Assembly (NCBI GenBank): GCA_017448825.1
Contig: JAFSKR010000043.1
Coordinates: forward strand, 49,416 to 113,415
Reading direction: 5' to 3'
Length of the DNA: 64,000 nt
DNA from: Bacteroidaceae bacterium
Lineage (GTDB): Bacteria; Bacteroidota; Bacteroidia; Bacteroidales; Bacteroidaceae
Shown here: positions 28,501 to 36,114 of the stretch, piece by piece
How the letters are laid out: each line of letters begins with the position of its first letter
Position numbering within the stretch: position 1 is the first letter of the stretch
Made by a program: the position numbers and the translations under genes
The notes under the pieces: model-generated
Seen by the model: the letters and a program-made list of their open reading frames with translations, nothing else
Databases searched by the model: none
Told to the model about the DNA's origin: nothing

Positions 28501-28983
28501 CGTTCCGATGGGATAACTGGTCACTTTGGATGCCACCTTGCTGCCGCTGGATGGCACCCATGCCACCTGCGATGTGGCAGCCGTCTTTTCTGAACCATTA
28601 TAGGTAGGCACATTCACCGTGTAAGTGCCAGCAGGCAGGGTGACGGTCTGGTAGAAGATGAAGGTCTGTTCCCATCCCGTAGAGATGGCAAGACCGCCAC
28701 CTGTTTCGCCGTCGTAACCTGTTGAAGGCACAGTGGCATTGTTGTAAGTGCCGAGGAATCCAAACTCATACGTGCCCACAATCGTGTAGCCCGCGCTCAG
28801 GTCGGCTGTCCAGCCCTGCACCTCCTTGATTTCTTCCGCCACAGTGGTGTATTGCCCAGCGGTGTAGTCAAAATTCTCGTCAAACCCATAGTTCGACAGA
28901 TAATACTTGGTGATGTCCAGCTGCTGTGCGTTCACGCACAACACCATTCCCATCAAGATGTTAGTTAGTAAAAGTTTTTTCAT
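25504..28983 (-). CDS. Giant secreted modular protein with HExxH metalloprotease-like domain
   Basis: This 1159-residue exported protein is best read as a string of modules. It has a signal peptide (1-19), a beta-sandwich carbohydrate-binding-like module (about 20-205) and a helical linker (210-275). A second CBM-like module (about 285-425) contains NPSFEDGFNNWT. Three FIVAR-like helical repeats (about 430-630) repeat the motif ELKSAIDAAKL, and an FN3-like domain spans about 640-725. A putative metallopeptidase domain (about 735-930) carries VLHETGHGVGVGTHWRWY, and a ricin-like trefoil region covers about 955-1105. The C-terminal tail (GIYTTGGIQLKETQKGFNVI, then SRKIYVQ) resembles Prevotella secretion-linked C termini. 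The peptidase is inferred only from HExxH. It sits 24 nt after deoD and 1 nt before GH28. Confidence 0.65.
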   Translation of the reverse strand: MKKLLLTNILMGMVLCVNAQQLDITKYYLSNYGFDENFDYTAGQYTTVAEEIKEVQGWTADLSAGYTIVGTYEFGFLGTYNNATVPSTGYDGETGGGLAISTGWEQTFIFYQTVTLPAGTYTVNVPTYNGSEKTAATSQVAWVPSSGSKVASKVTSYPIGTWTLDQITFTLTKTTTGKIQFGMKAAANGSANSAKLLVDYVQLLGEDMAVDKSVLESTIASANTYYGDGTGNGAADLKTAIDTAQGVVDDESVDLITVLEATQALNAAIETYRGQNISEENPLNCTSYIQNPSFEDGFNNWTQMNLQTQTNSDFPKKAGGTYVEKWTGSGSVGNASVVQTLKNLPNGVYKLTVAAMNYTQTSTSKKNTGAYIFAGDEKETVYTPNDYSVKFTSIAGDVEIGFVAEGATGNWIAVDNFRLYFIGYVDAETVLAELNRVIETAEALQGSTMSSTASEELKSAIDAAKLINKESTDDEIQTASQDLRAAIAHAETSIEAYKALEALVATAEPLQESMMSSTAATALKSAIDAAKLVSSASTDAEVQTATETLTAVITAAQTSIADYQALADQIKAAEAGYDENKEGAADLKAELERAKAMLENAEAASDEVTAEVVALDKALLIFYLANATAGSGTAPKVTETQTYVATGATEALMRATMTGSNILEKGVCWSTEHEPTVLDNRTTKSFSLKGTIFHVKGLQPATVYYLRPYVMNKTYTVAYGDEVKIVTHPKGTCTWSWDEGAPTEAANARCRTAMEETIAYFNEWTGIKGFHLSGHYGAQTPTADCSYGGWMRIGPNAAYQAIGTVLHETGHGVGVGTHWRWYSCSDTRASTTYGKWLGREANDVLHFLENYYGEEVFFTGDAVHGWGTTASGATGNATISYDWLVNGADKDKHTEIQYIGGMCILHGLFIDGLCPTGNDANGIAGYTYNFDDAKKYYIMNKDKERGLAEGVLYQRANTALAWQPNLTDEVLNDSAAWYLEFNPTNGYYSFKNAASGRYLTHASSGSNVTLKEVADTPASTERFQLMPDRKDVTIGTGKNKLTTHGYWFTWSNGSNNKAMSANALGKATGYGGIAQADFDYSDKATTQQWIIISEDELEAYQAIAVATGIRTIAMNDTTLNGTKKVVGIYTTGGIQLKETQKGFNVIKYSDGSSRKIYVQ

Positions 28984-29007
28984 GTTATAAGAGTGTTTTT
29001 AAGTTGA

Positions 29008-29724
29008 TTACAAATCAATCGCAGTTTCCAACGCCAACTTCATCATCTCCGTGAAAGAGTTCTGTCGCTGTTCGGAGGTCAGTTCCACATGATTGACGAA
29101 CGAGTCGCTGATGGTCAAGAGGCAAGCTGCACGTTTGCCCAGCATATTGGCATTATGGAAGAGGGCAAAACTTTCCATCTCGACACAGTCGCTGCCAGTC
29201 CGTTCAGCGATGTCCTGCCAAGTGCCCTGCGACGGGTCGGCATAGAACACATCGCTGGAGTGTACCACACTCATCTTCAGTTCGATGTCCAGTTCCTTCG
29301 CTGTCTTTCGGATGGCAGCGTTCAGTTCGGCATTGGGCAAGATGGCATGGTCCTGGCAACCGCCTTGCACTTGTGCAAAAGTCGATTCGCTCACTGCACG
29401 CTCTGCCAACGTCACGTCCATCACATTCAGCCAATCGCGGTAGCTTCCTGCCGACCCGATGCGGATGATGTTCTCAACACCATAAAATTTATACAGCTCA
29501 TACGAGTAGATGCCGATGCTGGGCATACCCATACCGCTTGCCATCACCGACACAGGCACATCCTTGTATAGACCCGTATATCCCAGCACGTTACGGACAG
29601 AAGTGACCAGTTGAGCCTCGGTCAGGAAGGTCTCTGCGATAAATTTTGCTCTTAACGGGTCGCCAGGCATGAGAAGGGTCTTGGCGAAAGCACCATCGGG
29701 AGCCGAAATGTGTGGTGTAGCCAT
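29008..29724 (-). CDS. deoD: Purine-nucleoside phosphorylase
   Basis: DeoD cleaves purine nucleosides with phosphate to free base and ribose-1-phosphate. The 238-residue product from the Met at 29724 begins MATPHISAPDGAFAKTLLMPGDPLRA. It contains GYTGLYKDVPVSVMASGMGMPS, IIRIGSAGSY, CVEMESFALFHNA (the substrate-binding Met-Glu pair) and TISDSF (catalytic Asp). All match the hexameric DeoD family. The start is preferred over the Met three codons earlier because the family begins MATPHI. A promoter lies about 50 nt upstream. It heads an unexpected operon with two secreted polysaccharide-associated proteins. Confidence 0.96.
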   Translation of the reverse strand: MATPHISAPDGAFAKTLLMPGDPLRAKFIAETFLTEAQLVTSVRNVLGYTGLYKDVPVSVMASGMGMPSIGIYSYELYKFYGVENIIRIGSAGSYRDWLNVMDVTLAERAVSESTFAQVQGGCQDHAILPNAELNAAIRKTAKELDIELKMSVVHSSDVFYADPSQGTWQDIAERTGSDCVEMESFALFHNANMLGKRAACLLTISDSFVNHVELTSEQRQNSFTEMMKLALETAIDL

Positions 29725-29767
29725 AATATTCAAAATTTTTTAGGTGATTTTCATTTTTTTTAGGTGG

Positions 29768-29799
29768 CAAAGTTAATGATTTTTTCTCTTTGTCACAAA
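29768..29799 (-). promoter_or_regulatory. Promoter of the deoD operon
   Basis: On the minus strand TAACTTTG (29775-29768) lies 20 bp downstream of TTTG (29799-29796). The remaining intergenic DNA between deoD and the divergent GH2 gene (29800-30027) is AT-rich on the deoD side and shows no other recognisable element. Confidence 0.7.
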
Positions 29800-30027
29800 A
29801 AACCTTTATAAAAAAGCAAAAAAACAATTTAGAAACCCCGCTAAAGTAATAAATGTTTACCGCTATCGGAAATGAATCATAACGGGGATAGGGATACAAT
29901 GATACCGAGAACCGCCAATGGATGGGTGCGGCAAACTTCGTGTGATGCCATTGCGAAGCGTGTTACAAAGTTTTCGACAGGTTTTCAGAATAAAAATAAG
30001 TTGTTAGGTGAAAAAGAATCGGAAAAG

Positions 30028-30059
30028 TTTGATTCTGTTGCTTATTTGTTCTATATTTG
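30028..30059 (+). promoter_or_regulatory. Promoter of the GH2 glycosidase gene
   Basis: TTTG at 30028-30031 and TATATTTG at 30052-30059, 20 bp apart, give a predicted leader of about 12 nt to the ATG at 30078. Confidence 0.65.
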
Positions 30060-30077
30060 TCCCCACTTTTACTAACT

Positions 30078-32528
30078 ATGATGAAAAAGATAACGATTCT
30101 TTTATTGACTTTGATACTCGGCTCCCCTTTATGTTCATTGGATGTTTCTGCACAATACATCGAAAGGCAGGATGGGAAGGTGATGGCAAATATGCCTTTG
30201 GGCGAGTTTGTAGAGCACCAAAAGGTGTTGTTCAATTTTGATTGGAAGTTCCAACTGGGTAATCCTAATGGGGCGGAACGTGTCGATTTTGATGACAGTG
30301 CTTGGCGGTGCTTAGATGTGCCACACGACTATCAGTTTGAGCAGCCCTGGGATGAGAACGAAGACAAGGGGCGGGGGTTCAAGTCTATGTGTGAGGGTTG
30401 GTATCGTAAGTCTTTTACGATCCCCGAATCACTAAAAGGTTGTCGCATCACGCTCGATTTCGAAGGGGTAATGTATGTGAGCGATGTGTATGTGAATGGC
30501 AAGAAGGTGGCGAGTAATGAGTATGGCTACACAGGCTTCGAGGCAGACATCACCAAGGTGGTCAACTATGGTGGCGAGAACGTGGTGGCGGTGTATTCCA
30601 ATACGGGACCAGTGAACGGAAGTCGTTGGTACACAGGTGGTGGCATCTTTCGCAGCGTGTGGTTGAAAGCGAGTAATCAGACACGCATTGCGCGGCATGG
30701 GCTGTATGTAACGACAGAGGGCAACAAGGTCAACGTGCAGGTGCAGGTGATGGGCTGGCAACGGCACAATATTCAGATAAAGGCATTCGTGAAGGATGCA
30801 GCTGGCAACGTTGTCGTATCCGCAGAGAAAGGGATGCCCGACCACACGACGCAGAACAATACGGAGGTGCAACTGCCTGTGATGGAAGTGTCAAAACCTT
30901 CCCTGTGGGATTTAGATTCTCCGAATCTCTATACCGTCGAAGCCCTGCTGCTGGAGGACGGCGTGGTGATTGATTCGGTGGCAGATACCTTCGGGTTCCG
31001 CACCATCGAATATGCTCCCGATTTTGGATTCAAACTCAATGGCAAGAAGGTGTTCTTTACTGGCATTGCCAACCATCACGACCTTGGTGCCGTGGGTGTG
31101 GCGGCATTTCCTGATGCCGTGGAACGTCAGCTCCGCACGCTCAAGGCTTTTGGCTACAACGCCATTCGCTGCTCGCACAATCCGTACTCCGAAGACTTCT
31201 ATCGTGTGTGCGACCGCATCGGCTTGTTGGTGGTCGATGAACTCATCGACAAGTGGTCGGACAGGGACTATTGGGGTGGCAGGAAACCTTTCATGCAGAT
31301 TTGGCCAGAACTGATGCTGGAGTGGGTGAAGCGTGACAGAAACCATCCATCCGTAGTGCTCTGGAGCCTTGGTAATGAACTCCAGACGCGTTCCGACTGG
31401 AGTGGTTATCAGACCAACGACTGGGGCATCACAACTTACCGCATCTTCGACCAGATGGTGAAACGCTACGATAAGACGCGTCCCACCACCGTGGCGATGT
31501 TTCCGGCTCGTGCTGGTGCACAAAGAGGAACACCCGATTTCAAGACCTACCTCGTACCGCCAGAATTGGCTTGCGAGACAGAAGTGGCATCGTTCAACTA
31601 TCAATGGGATGCCTACCACGGCTACTACGACTATAAGCCTGACCTCATCCTTTTCCAAAGCGAGGCGGTGACCAACCAATTGCAGCAACCTTTCTATGGC
31701 ATGGACAGACAGCGTGGTGTGGGTCTGTGCTGGTGGGGAGCGATTGAATACTGGGGCGAGTCGAACGGGTGGCCTAAGAAAGGGTGGAACTACTCCTTCT
31801 TCAGCCACACCTTGCAACCCTTCCCGCAGGCATACCTCATCAAGTCGTGCATCCAACCTGAAGAACCCGTGGTGCGTATTGGTGTGGTGGATGGAGAGGG
31901 GGAAAGCCTCGAATGGAACGACATTAAGGTGGGTCAGCAGAAGATTAACCAGAACTGGAACCAGCGGGAAGGTTCGCATCCCAACGTCTTCACCTACACA
32001 AATGCTGAAGAGGTGGAATTGCTCCACAATGGGCAGTCTCTTGGCATCCAGAAGAATGACACTACTGACATCGCTAAACGTAACATTATCCTCTGGAGCG
32101 GTATCGACTACGGTACAGGTGGCAGACTTGTCGCCATTGCCCGAACAGGGGGAATGGAAGTGGCAAGAAACGAAATTGAGACAACAGGCAAGGCTGTGGC
32201 TCTCAAGATAGAGGAAGAAACAAAAGAGTGGAGTGCCGATGGTATGTCTCTCAAGTACCTCAACATCTATGCCGTAGATGCCAAGGGTAGGGTGGTTCCT
32301 AATGCCACCGACGAAATTTCCGTTTCCGTATCTGGTGCTGCTACCTTCGTTGCTCTTGATAATGGTGACCACTATACCAATAATCTCTTCTGCGACGTGA
32401 CCACCAAGCAAATGCAGACAGGGTATATGCAGTGCATCCTCCGTAGCTCCCGCACTGCTGGCAAGGTGACTCTTTCTGTTTCATCTCCTACGTTGAAAGG
32501 GGCGAAAATCACTTTCAAAACGAAATAA
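30078..32528 (+). CDS. Secreted GH2 beta-galactosidase-family enzyme
   Basis: This 816-residue exported glycosidase has a signal peptide (MMKKITILLLTLILGSPLCS). The GH2 sugar-binding domain (about 55-210) contains NFDWKFQLGN and YTGGGIFRSVWLKA. An Ig-like domain spans about 215-325, and the TIM barrel follows (about 328-620) with the acid/base Glu434 in LWSLGNEL and the likely nucleophile Glu529 in LFQSEAVTN. C-terminal DUF4982/Ig-like domains follow (about 630-816). The start is set at the tandem ATG after the promoter. Substrates of GH2 enzymes include beta-galactosides, mannosides and glucuronides; activity cannot be assigned. The pectin-type GH28 gene lies across the divergent deoD operon. 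Confidence 0.9.
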   Translation: MMKKITILLLTLILGSPLCSLDVSAQYIERQDGKVMANMPLGEFVEHQKVLFNFDWKFQLGNPNGAERVDFDDSAWRCLDVPHDYQFEQPWDENEDKGRGFKSMCEGWYRKSFTIPESLKGCRITLDFEGVMYVSDVYVNGKKVASNEYGYTGFEADITKVVNYGGENVVAVYSNTGPVNGSRWYTGGGIFRSVWLKASNQTRIARHGLYVTTEGNKVNVQVQVMGWQRHNIQIKAFVKDAAGNVVVSAEKGMPDHTTQNNTEVQLPVMEVSKPSLWDLDSPNLYTVEALLLEDGVVIDSVADTFGFRTIEYAPDFGFKLNGKKVFFTGIANHHDLGAVGVAAFPDAVERQLRTLKAFGYNAIRCSHNPYSEDFYRVCDRIGLLVVDELIDKWSDRDYWGGRKPFMQIWPELMLEWVKRDRNHPSVVLWSLGNELQTRSDWSGYQTNDWGITTYRIFDQMVKRYDKTRPTTVAMFPARAGAQRGTPDFKTYLVPPELACETEVASFNYQWDAYHGYYDYKPDLILFQSEAVTNQLQQPFYGMDRQRGVGLCWWGAIEYWGESNGWPKKGWNYSFFSHTLQPFPQAYLIKSCIQPEEPVVRIGVVDGEGESLEWNDIKVGQQKINQNWNQREGSHPNVFTYTNAEEVELLHNGQSLGIQKNDTTDIAKRNIILWSGIDYGTGGRLVAIARTGGMEVARNEIETTGKAVALKIEEETKEWSADGMSLKYLNIYAVDAKGRVVPNATDEISVSVSGAATFVALDNGDHYTNNLFCDVTTKQMQTGYMQCILRSSRTAGKVTLSVSSPTLKGAKITFKTK

Positions 32529-32548
32529 ATTCAAAAAAGTTCAAAAGC

Positions 32549-32582
32549 TTTGCTCTGTTTTCGGACTTTTGTATTATCTTTG
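32549..32582 (+). promoter_or_regulatory. Promoter of the phosphohexomutase gene
   Basis: TTTG at 32549-32552 and TATCTTTG at 32575-32582 with 22 bp between them. The predicted leader is about 23 nt. Confidence 0.6.
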
Positions 32583-32612
32583 CAACAAGAATATTCTTTA
32601 ATATCGTGAATT

Positions 32613-34349
32613 ATGGACAACGAATTGATTAAGCAGTGTACGGCTGAGGCACAGAAGTGGCTCTCGCCGGCTTTCGATGCCGAGACACAGGCAGAAGTGA
32701 AAGCTATGCTCGATGCTGAGGACAAAACGGCACTCATCGATGCATTCTATCAGAATCTGGAGTTTGGTACAGGCGGTTTGCGCGGTATCATGGGTGCGGG
32801 CACCAACCGCATGAACAAGTACATCGTGGGTATGGCTACTCAAGGCTTTGCCAACTATGTGAACAAGGCATTCGCTGGCAAGAAGGACATCAGCGTAGTG
32901 GTGGGCCACGACTGTCGCAACAACTCCCGTCTTTTCGCGGAGACGGTGGCTGACATCTTCTCAGCCAACGGCATCAAGGCTTATCTCTTCGAGAGTCTGC
33001 GTCCCACGCCAGAGATTTCTTTCGCCATCCGTCAGTTGGGTGCTCAGGCAGGTGTGAACATCACCGCCAGCCACAACCCACGTGAGTACAACGGTTACAA
33101 GGCTTACTGGGATGATGGTGCACAGGTGCTTGCTCCGCACGATACGGGCATCATTGACGAGGTGAACAAGGTGACCATCGACCAAGTGAAGTTCACGCCG
33201 AACAACGACCTCATCCAAATCATCGGTGGTGAGATGGATATTGACTACCTGAATGCTGTGCATGAGGCACTTGTTGACCAAGAGGTAATCAATCGTCAGA
33301 AAGATCTCTGCATTGTCTATTCTCCACTGCACGGAACGGGTCGTGTCATCATCCCTGCCGCTCTGCGCACATGGGGTTTCCAGAACATCAACGTGGTGAA
33401 AGAGCAGATGGTGATCGACGGCAACTTCCCAACGGTGGTTTCTCCCAATCCCGAGAATTCTGAGGCAATGACCTTGGGTATGCAGCTTGGTACGAAGCTG
33501 AATGCCGACCTTGTGTTGGCTTCTGACCCTGATGCCGACCGTTTGGCTGTCGTTTGTCGTGACCCCAAGGGCGAATGGTGCATCCTCAATGGCAACCAAA
33601 CGGCGCTCATGCTCTCTTACTACATCATTGAGAACAAGAAGAAGCTCGGTCAGCTAAAGGGCAACGAGTTCATGGTGAAGACCATCGTGACCACCGAGAC
33701 GATTGCTGAAATCGCTAAGCGCAATAATGTGGAGATTCGTGATGTCTATACAGGTTTCAAATGGATTGCCCGTGAAATCAAATTATCTGAGGGTGTGAAG
33801 AAGTACATTGGTGGTGGTGAGGAAAGCTTCGGCTACTTGCCATTTGACAAGGTGCGCGACAAGGATAGTCCTGCTTCTATCTGTCTGCTCTGTGAAATCG
33901 CTGCATGGGCAAAGGACAACGGCATGACGCTCTACGACTTGCTGATGAAGATTTACCTTGACTATGGTTTTGCTTACCAGAATGCTATCTCCGTAACCAA
34001 GCCAGGCAAGTCGGGTGCTGACGAAATCAAGCAGATGATGGAAGACTTTCGCAAGACACCTCCTACATCACTCGGTGGCAGTCCTGTGGTATGCGTAAAG
34101 GACTACAAGACCCTGAAGCAGGTGTGCGACGGCAAGGAGAGCGACATCGATATGCCAGCCACCAGTAACGTGCTCCAGTGGTTCACTGCCGATGGTACCA
34201 AAATTTCTGTGCGCCCATCGGGTACTGAACCCAAGATTAAGTTCTACGTGGAAGTGAAGGGCGAGATGGAGTGTCCGAAATGCTATCCATCTGCCACTGC
34301 CGATGCCAAGGCGAAGGTGGATGCCATCAAGAAGGACTTGGGGCTATAA
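32613..34349 (+). CDS. Phosphoglucomutase/phosphomannomutase
   Basis: This alpha-D-phosphohexomutase interconverts hexose-1- and -6-phosphates. The 578-residue length matches the PgcA/PGM2-type subfamily. Motifs in order are TGGLRGIMGAGTNRMN, the phosphoserine loop TASHNPREYNGYK (Ser153), the metal-binding DPDADRLAV, the sugar-binding GGGEESFGYL and the phosphate-binding RPSGTEPKIKFY. It likely feeds sugars into glycolysis or nucleotide-sugar synthesis and is probably transcribed alone from its own promoter. Confidence 0.94.
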   Translation: MDNELIKQCTAEAQKWLSPAFDAETQAEVKAMLDAEDKTALIDAFYQNLEFGTGGLRGIMGAGTNRMNKYIVGMATQGFANYVNKAFAGKKDISVVVGHDCRNNSRLFAETVADIFSANGIKAYLFESLRPTPEISFAIRQLGAQAGVNITASHNPREYNGYKAYWDDGAQVLAPHDTGIIDEVNKVTIDQVKFTPNNDLIQIIGGEMDIDYLNAVHEALVDQEVINRQKDLCIVYSPLHGTGRVIIPAALRTWGFQNINVVKEQMVIDGNFPTVVSPNPENSEAMTLGMQLGTKLNADLVLASDPDADRLAVVCRDPKGEWCILNGNQTALMLSYYIIENKKKLGQLKGNEFMVKTIVTTETIAEIAKRNNVEIRDVYTGFKWIAREIKLSEGVKKYIGGGEESFGYLPFDKVRDKDSPASICLLCEIAAWAKDNGMTLYDLLMKIYLDYGFAYQNAISVTKPGKSGADEIKQMMEDFRKTPPTSLGGSPVVCVKDYKTLKQVCDGKESDIDMPATSNVLQWFTADGTKISVRPSGTEPKIKFYVEVKGEMECPKCYPSATADAKAKVDAIKKDLGL

Positions 34350-34456
34350 GGTAAAAGGTATAAGTGAAAAGTGAAAAATTTGCTACCGCAGGTGTTGTTC
34401 ATGGATGACGTACGTTTGCGGTAGAAAATTTTTCACTTTTCGCTTTTAATTTTTAC
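34350..34456. terminator. Long inverted repeat between convergent genes, TTTGCTACCGCA family
   Basis: Arms of about 40 bp (34350-34390 and 34416-34456) pair with few mismatches around a 26-nt loop. The apex of the stem is TTTGCTACCGCA against TGCGGTAGAAAA, and the lower stem is AAGTGAAAAGTGAAAAA against TTTTTCACTTTTCGCTT. It lies exactly between the stops of the convergent phosphohexomutase and RluA-type genes, so a bidirectional terminator is the simplest reading. The core is shared with the element at 5752-5888. Confidence 0.8.
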
Positions 34457-34464
34457 CTATCAAA

Positions 34465-36114
34465 TCAAAATGCTTTATCTTCGAAGTGCATCCATTTCCC
34501 CGTGATGGGATGGCAGAAGCCGAGGCTTTCGGCATGGAGGTAGAGGCGGTCGGAGGCGGTGCCGTAAAGGATGTCGCCTTTGATGGGGCGACCAAGGCCT
34601 TCGGGATGGGCGCAATGGATGCGAAGTTGGTGAGTGCGTCCGCTTTCAGGGTAAAGCTCGATGCGACGGGGGGAGGTGAACTCATAATAAGTGACAGCAG
34701 ATTTGCCGAAACGGTGGTCAACCACTTGGCGTGGGCTGTCAAATGGGTTTTTGGAGAGAGGTAGCGAAATCGTCCCTTGTGGAAGTCCATCGATTGTGCG
34801 CAATTCTGTCACACCAGAGTGAGGTTCTCGATATTCGGAAGGTTCATCATGAAGGATGTTTTGTGCTTTTTTCGCTTTGAGCAGTGCCTTGTTGGGCATG
34901 GGGGATGGCTCGTCAAGGATAGCGACGTACTTCTTCATCATCAAGTGCTCCATGAAGAGTTTTTGTATCCATCCGCATGCTTCGTGGGTTTTAGCGACAA
35001 TCATCACACCTGATGTGTCTTGGTCAAGACGGTGCATGAGGTGGTAGTTGGGGTTAAGGCTATAAAGGTAATCCATGAGAGATGGCTCGCCATGGTTCTT
35101 GCTGGGAACGGAGAGGAGTCCTGAAGGCTTATAGACAATCATGAAGTCTTCTTTCTCATGGATGATACGTACCCGTTTGAGCAGCAGTCGGGCACGGTGG
35201 AAGAGGGGATTCTCTTCGACGTTGAGCCCCTTTAGCATGAAAGTGAGAATGGGCACGCACTTGTGTTGGCAAGCAGGGTAGAAGTTCCTCTCGACACGCA
35301 TTTGGTTCCCTTTCGATGGACCAATCCAAAACTCTTCCATACAGATGGGCTTGAGTCCATGCTGGTAGGCATATTGGAGCAGTTTGGGCGCACAGCATTC
35401 TCCAGCACCTCCAGGGGGAACACCATACTTCCCTTTCGGTTTAGTGGCGATGCGTCCTTCCTTGTAGGCAATGTATTCCTCTTCGGGGAAGGGCGATTTA
35501 TAGTCCTTGAAGATGTCGATGAGGTCGGCTTCTTCGCCGCGAGCGTTCTTCATGCGGAACTGGTGGAAAGTCCACATCTGAAGGTCTTGCGACATCTCCT
35601 TGCGGAGGGCTTTGAGTTGTGCGATTTCCTCTTTTCTCTGTTGTTGCTCGGGGGTGAATTCTGAAGGGTCGGCATGCTTGCCTGGCATATCGCTGTAGAG
35701 GTTGCCGATGCGGTTGGTCAGTGCCACAATCTCCTGTTCTTTCAGACGAAAGTGCCCCTTGGGGTCTTGCAGGTCAACCACGGGTGGTACAAAGCCCTTG
35801 TGGTGGTAGGAACCGTTGTAGATGCCAGAGAAAGCACGAAGGTAGTAGCGTTTCCCCTTGTGTTCGACGATGAGTACACCAAACATCTTCCCTTCCGTCG
35901 GCACCATCTCGGGGGTGCTGTAGCAATAGTTAATTACCTCGTCTGCTGCAACACGACATAATTTGTGGGGACGATAGCAGAAGGGGTAGGTGAACTCTTT
36001 GGGAGACTCGGTTCTATGTACCTTGTCGGGCAGGGGATGCAGTTGCCTCCTTAATTCCCATTGCTCCCCAATGCGCTTGAAGAAACGGGTGATATGACTG
36101 AAGGCTTTATTCAT
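34465..36114 (-). CDS. RluA-family pseudouridine synthase with long N-terminal extension
   Basis: This is a 549-residue RNA pseudouridine synthase. The catalytic domain (about 330-549) has the RluA hallmarks: DFMIVYKPSGLLSVPS, the catalytic Asp in LMHRLDQDTSGVMIVAKT, and the C-terminal PESGRTHQLRIH. The first 300 residues are a separate domain not found in E. coli RluA. It has the cysteine-rich block GGAGECCAPKLLQYA and later NFYPACQHKCVPIL, plus a charged coiled-coil segment (about 155-185). Its start shares one base with the stop of the Mrp gene, so trmB, mrp and this gene form one operon. Confidence 0.88.
   Translation of the reverse strand: MNKAFSHITRFFKRIGEQWELRRQLHPLPDKVHRTESPKEFTYPFCYRPHKLCRVAADEVINYCYSTPEMVPTEGKMFGVLIVEHKGKRYYLRAFSGIYNGSYHHKGFVPPVVDLQDPKGHFRLKEQEIVALTNRIGNLYSDMPGKHADPSEFTPEQQQRKEEIAQLKALRKEMSQDLQMWTFHQFRMKNARGEEADLIDIFKDYKSPFPEEEYIAYKEGRIATKPKGKYGVPPGGAGECCAPKLLQYAYQHGLKPICMEEFWIGPSKGNQMRVERNFYPACQHKCVPILTFMLKGLNVEENPLFHRARLLLKRVRIIHEKEDFMIVYKPSGLLSVPSKNHGEPSLMDYLYSLNPNYHLMHRLDQDTSGVMIVAKTHEACGWIQKLFMEHLMMKKYVAILDEPSPMPNKALLKAKKAQNILHDEPSEYREPHSGVTELRTIDGLPQGTISLPLSKNPFDSPRQVVDHRFGKSAVTYYEFTSPRRIELYPESGRTHQLRIHCAHPEGLGRPIKGDILYGTASDRLYLHAESLGFCHPITGKWMHFEDKAF

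Noticed and set aside
24138-32528. Polysaccharide utilisation locus (GH28, GH2)
   Set aside because: No SusC/SusD pair, no sulfatase and no hybrid two-component regulator is next to the glycosidases; they are on opposite strands with separate promoters.
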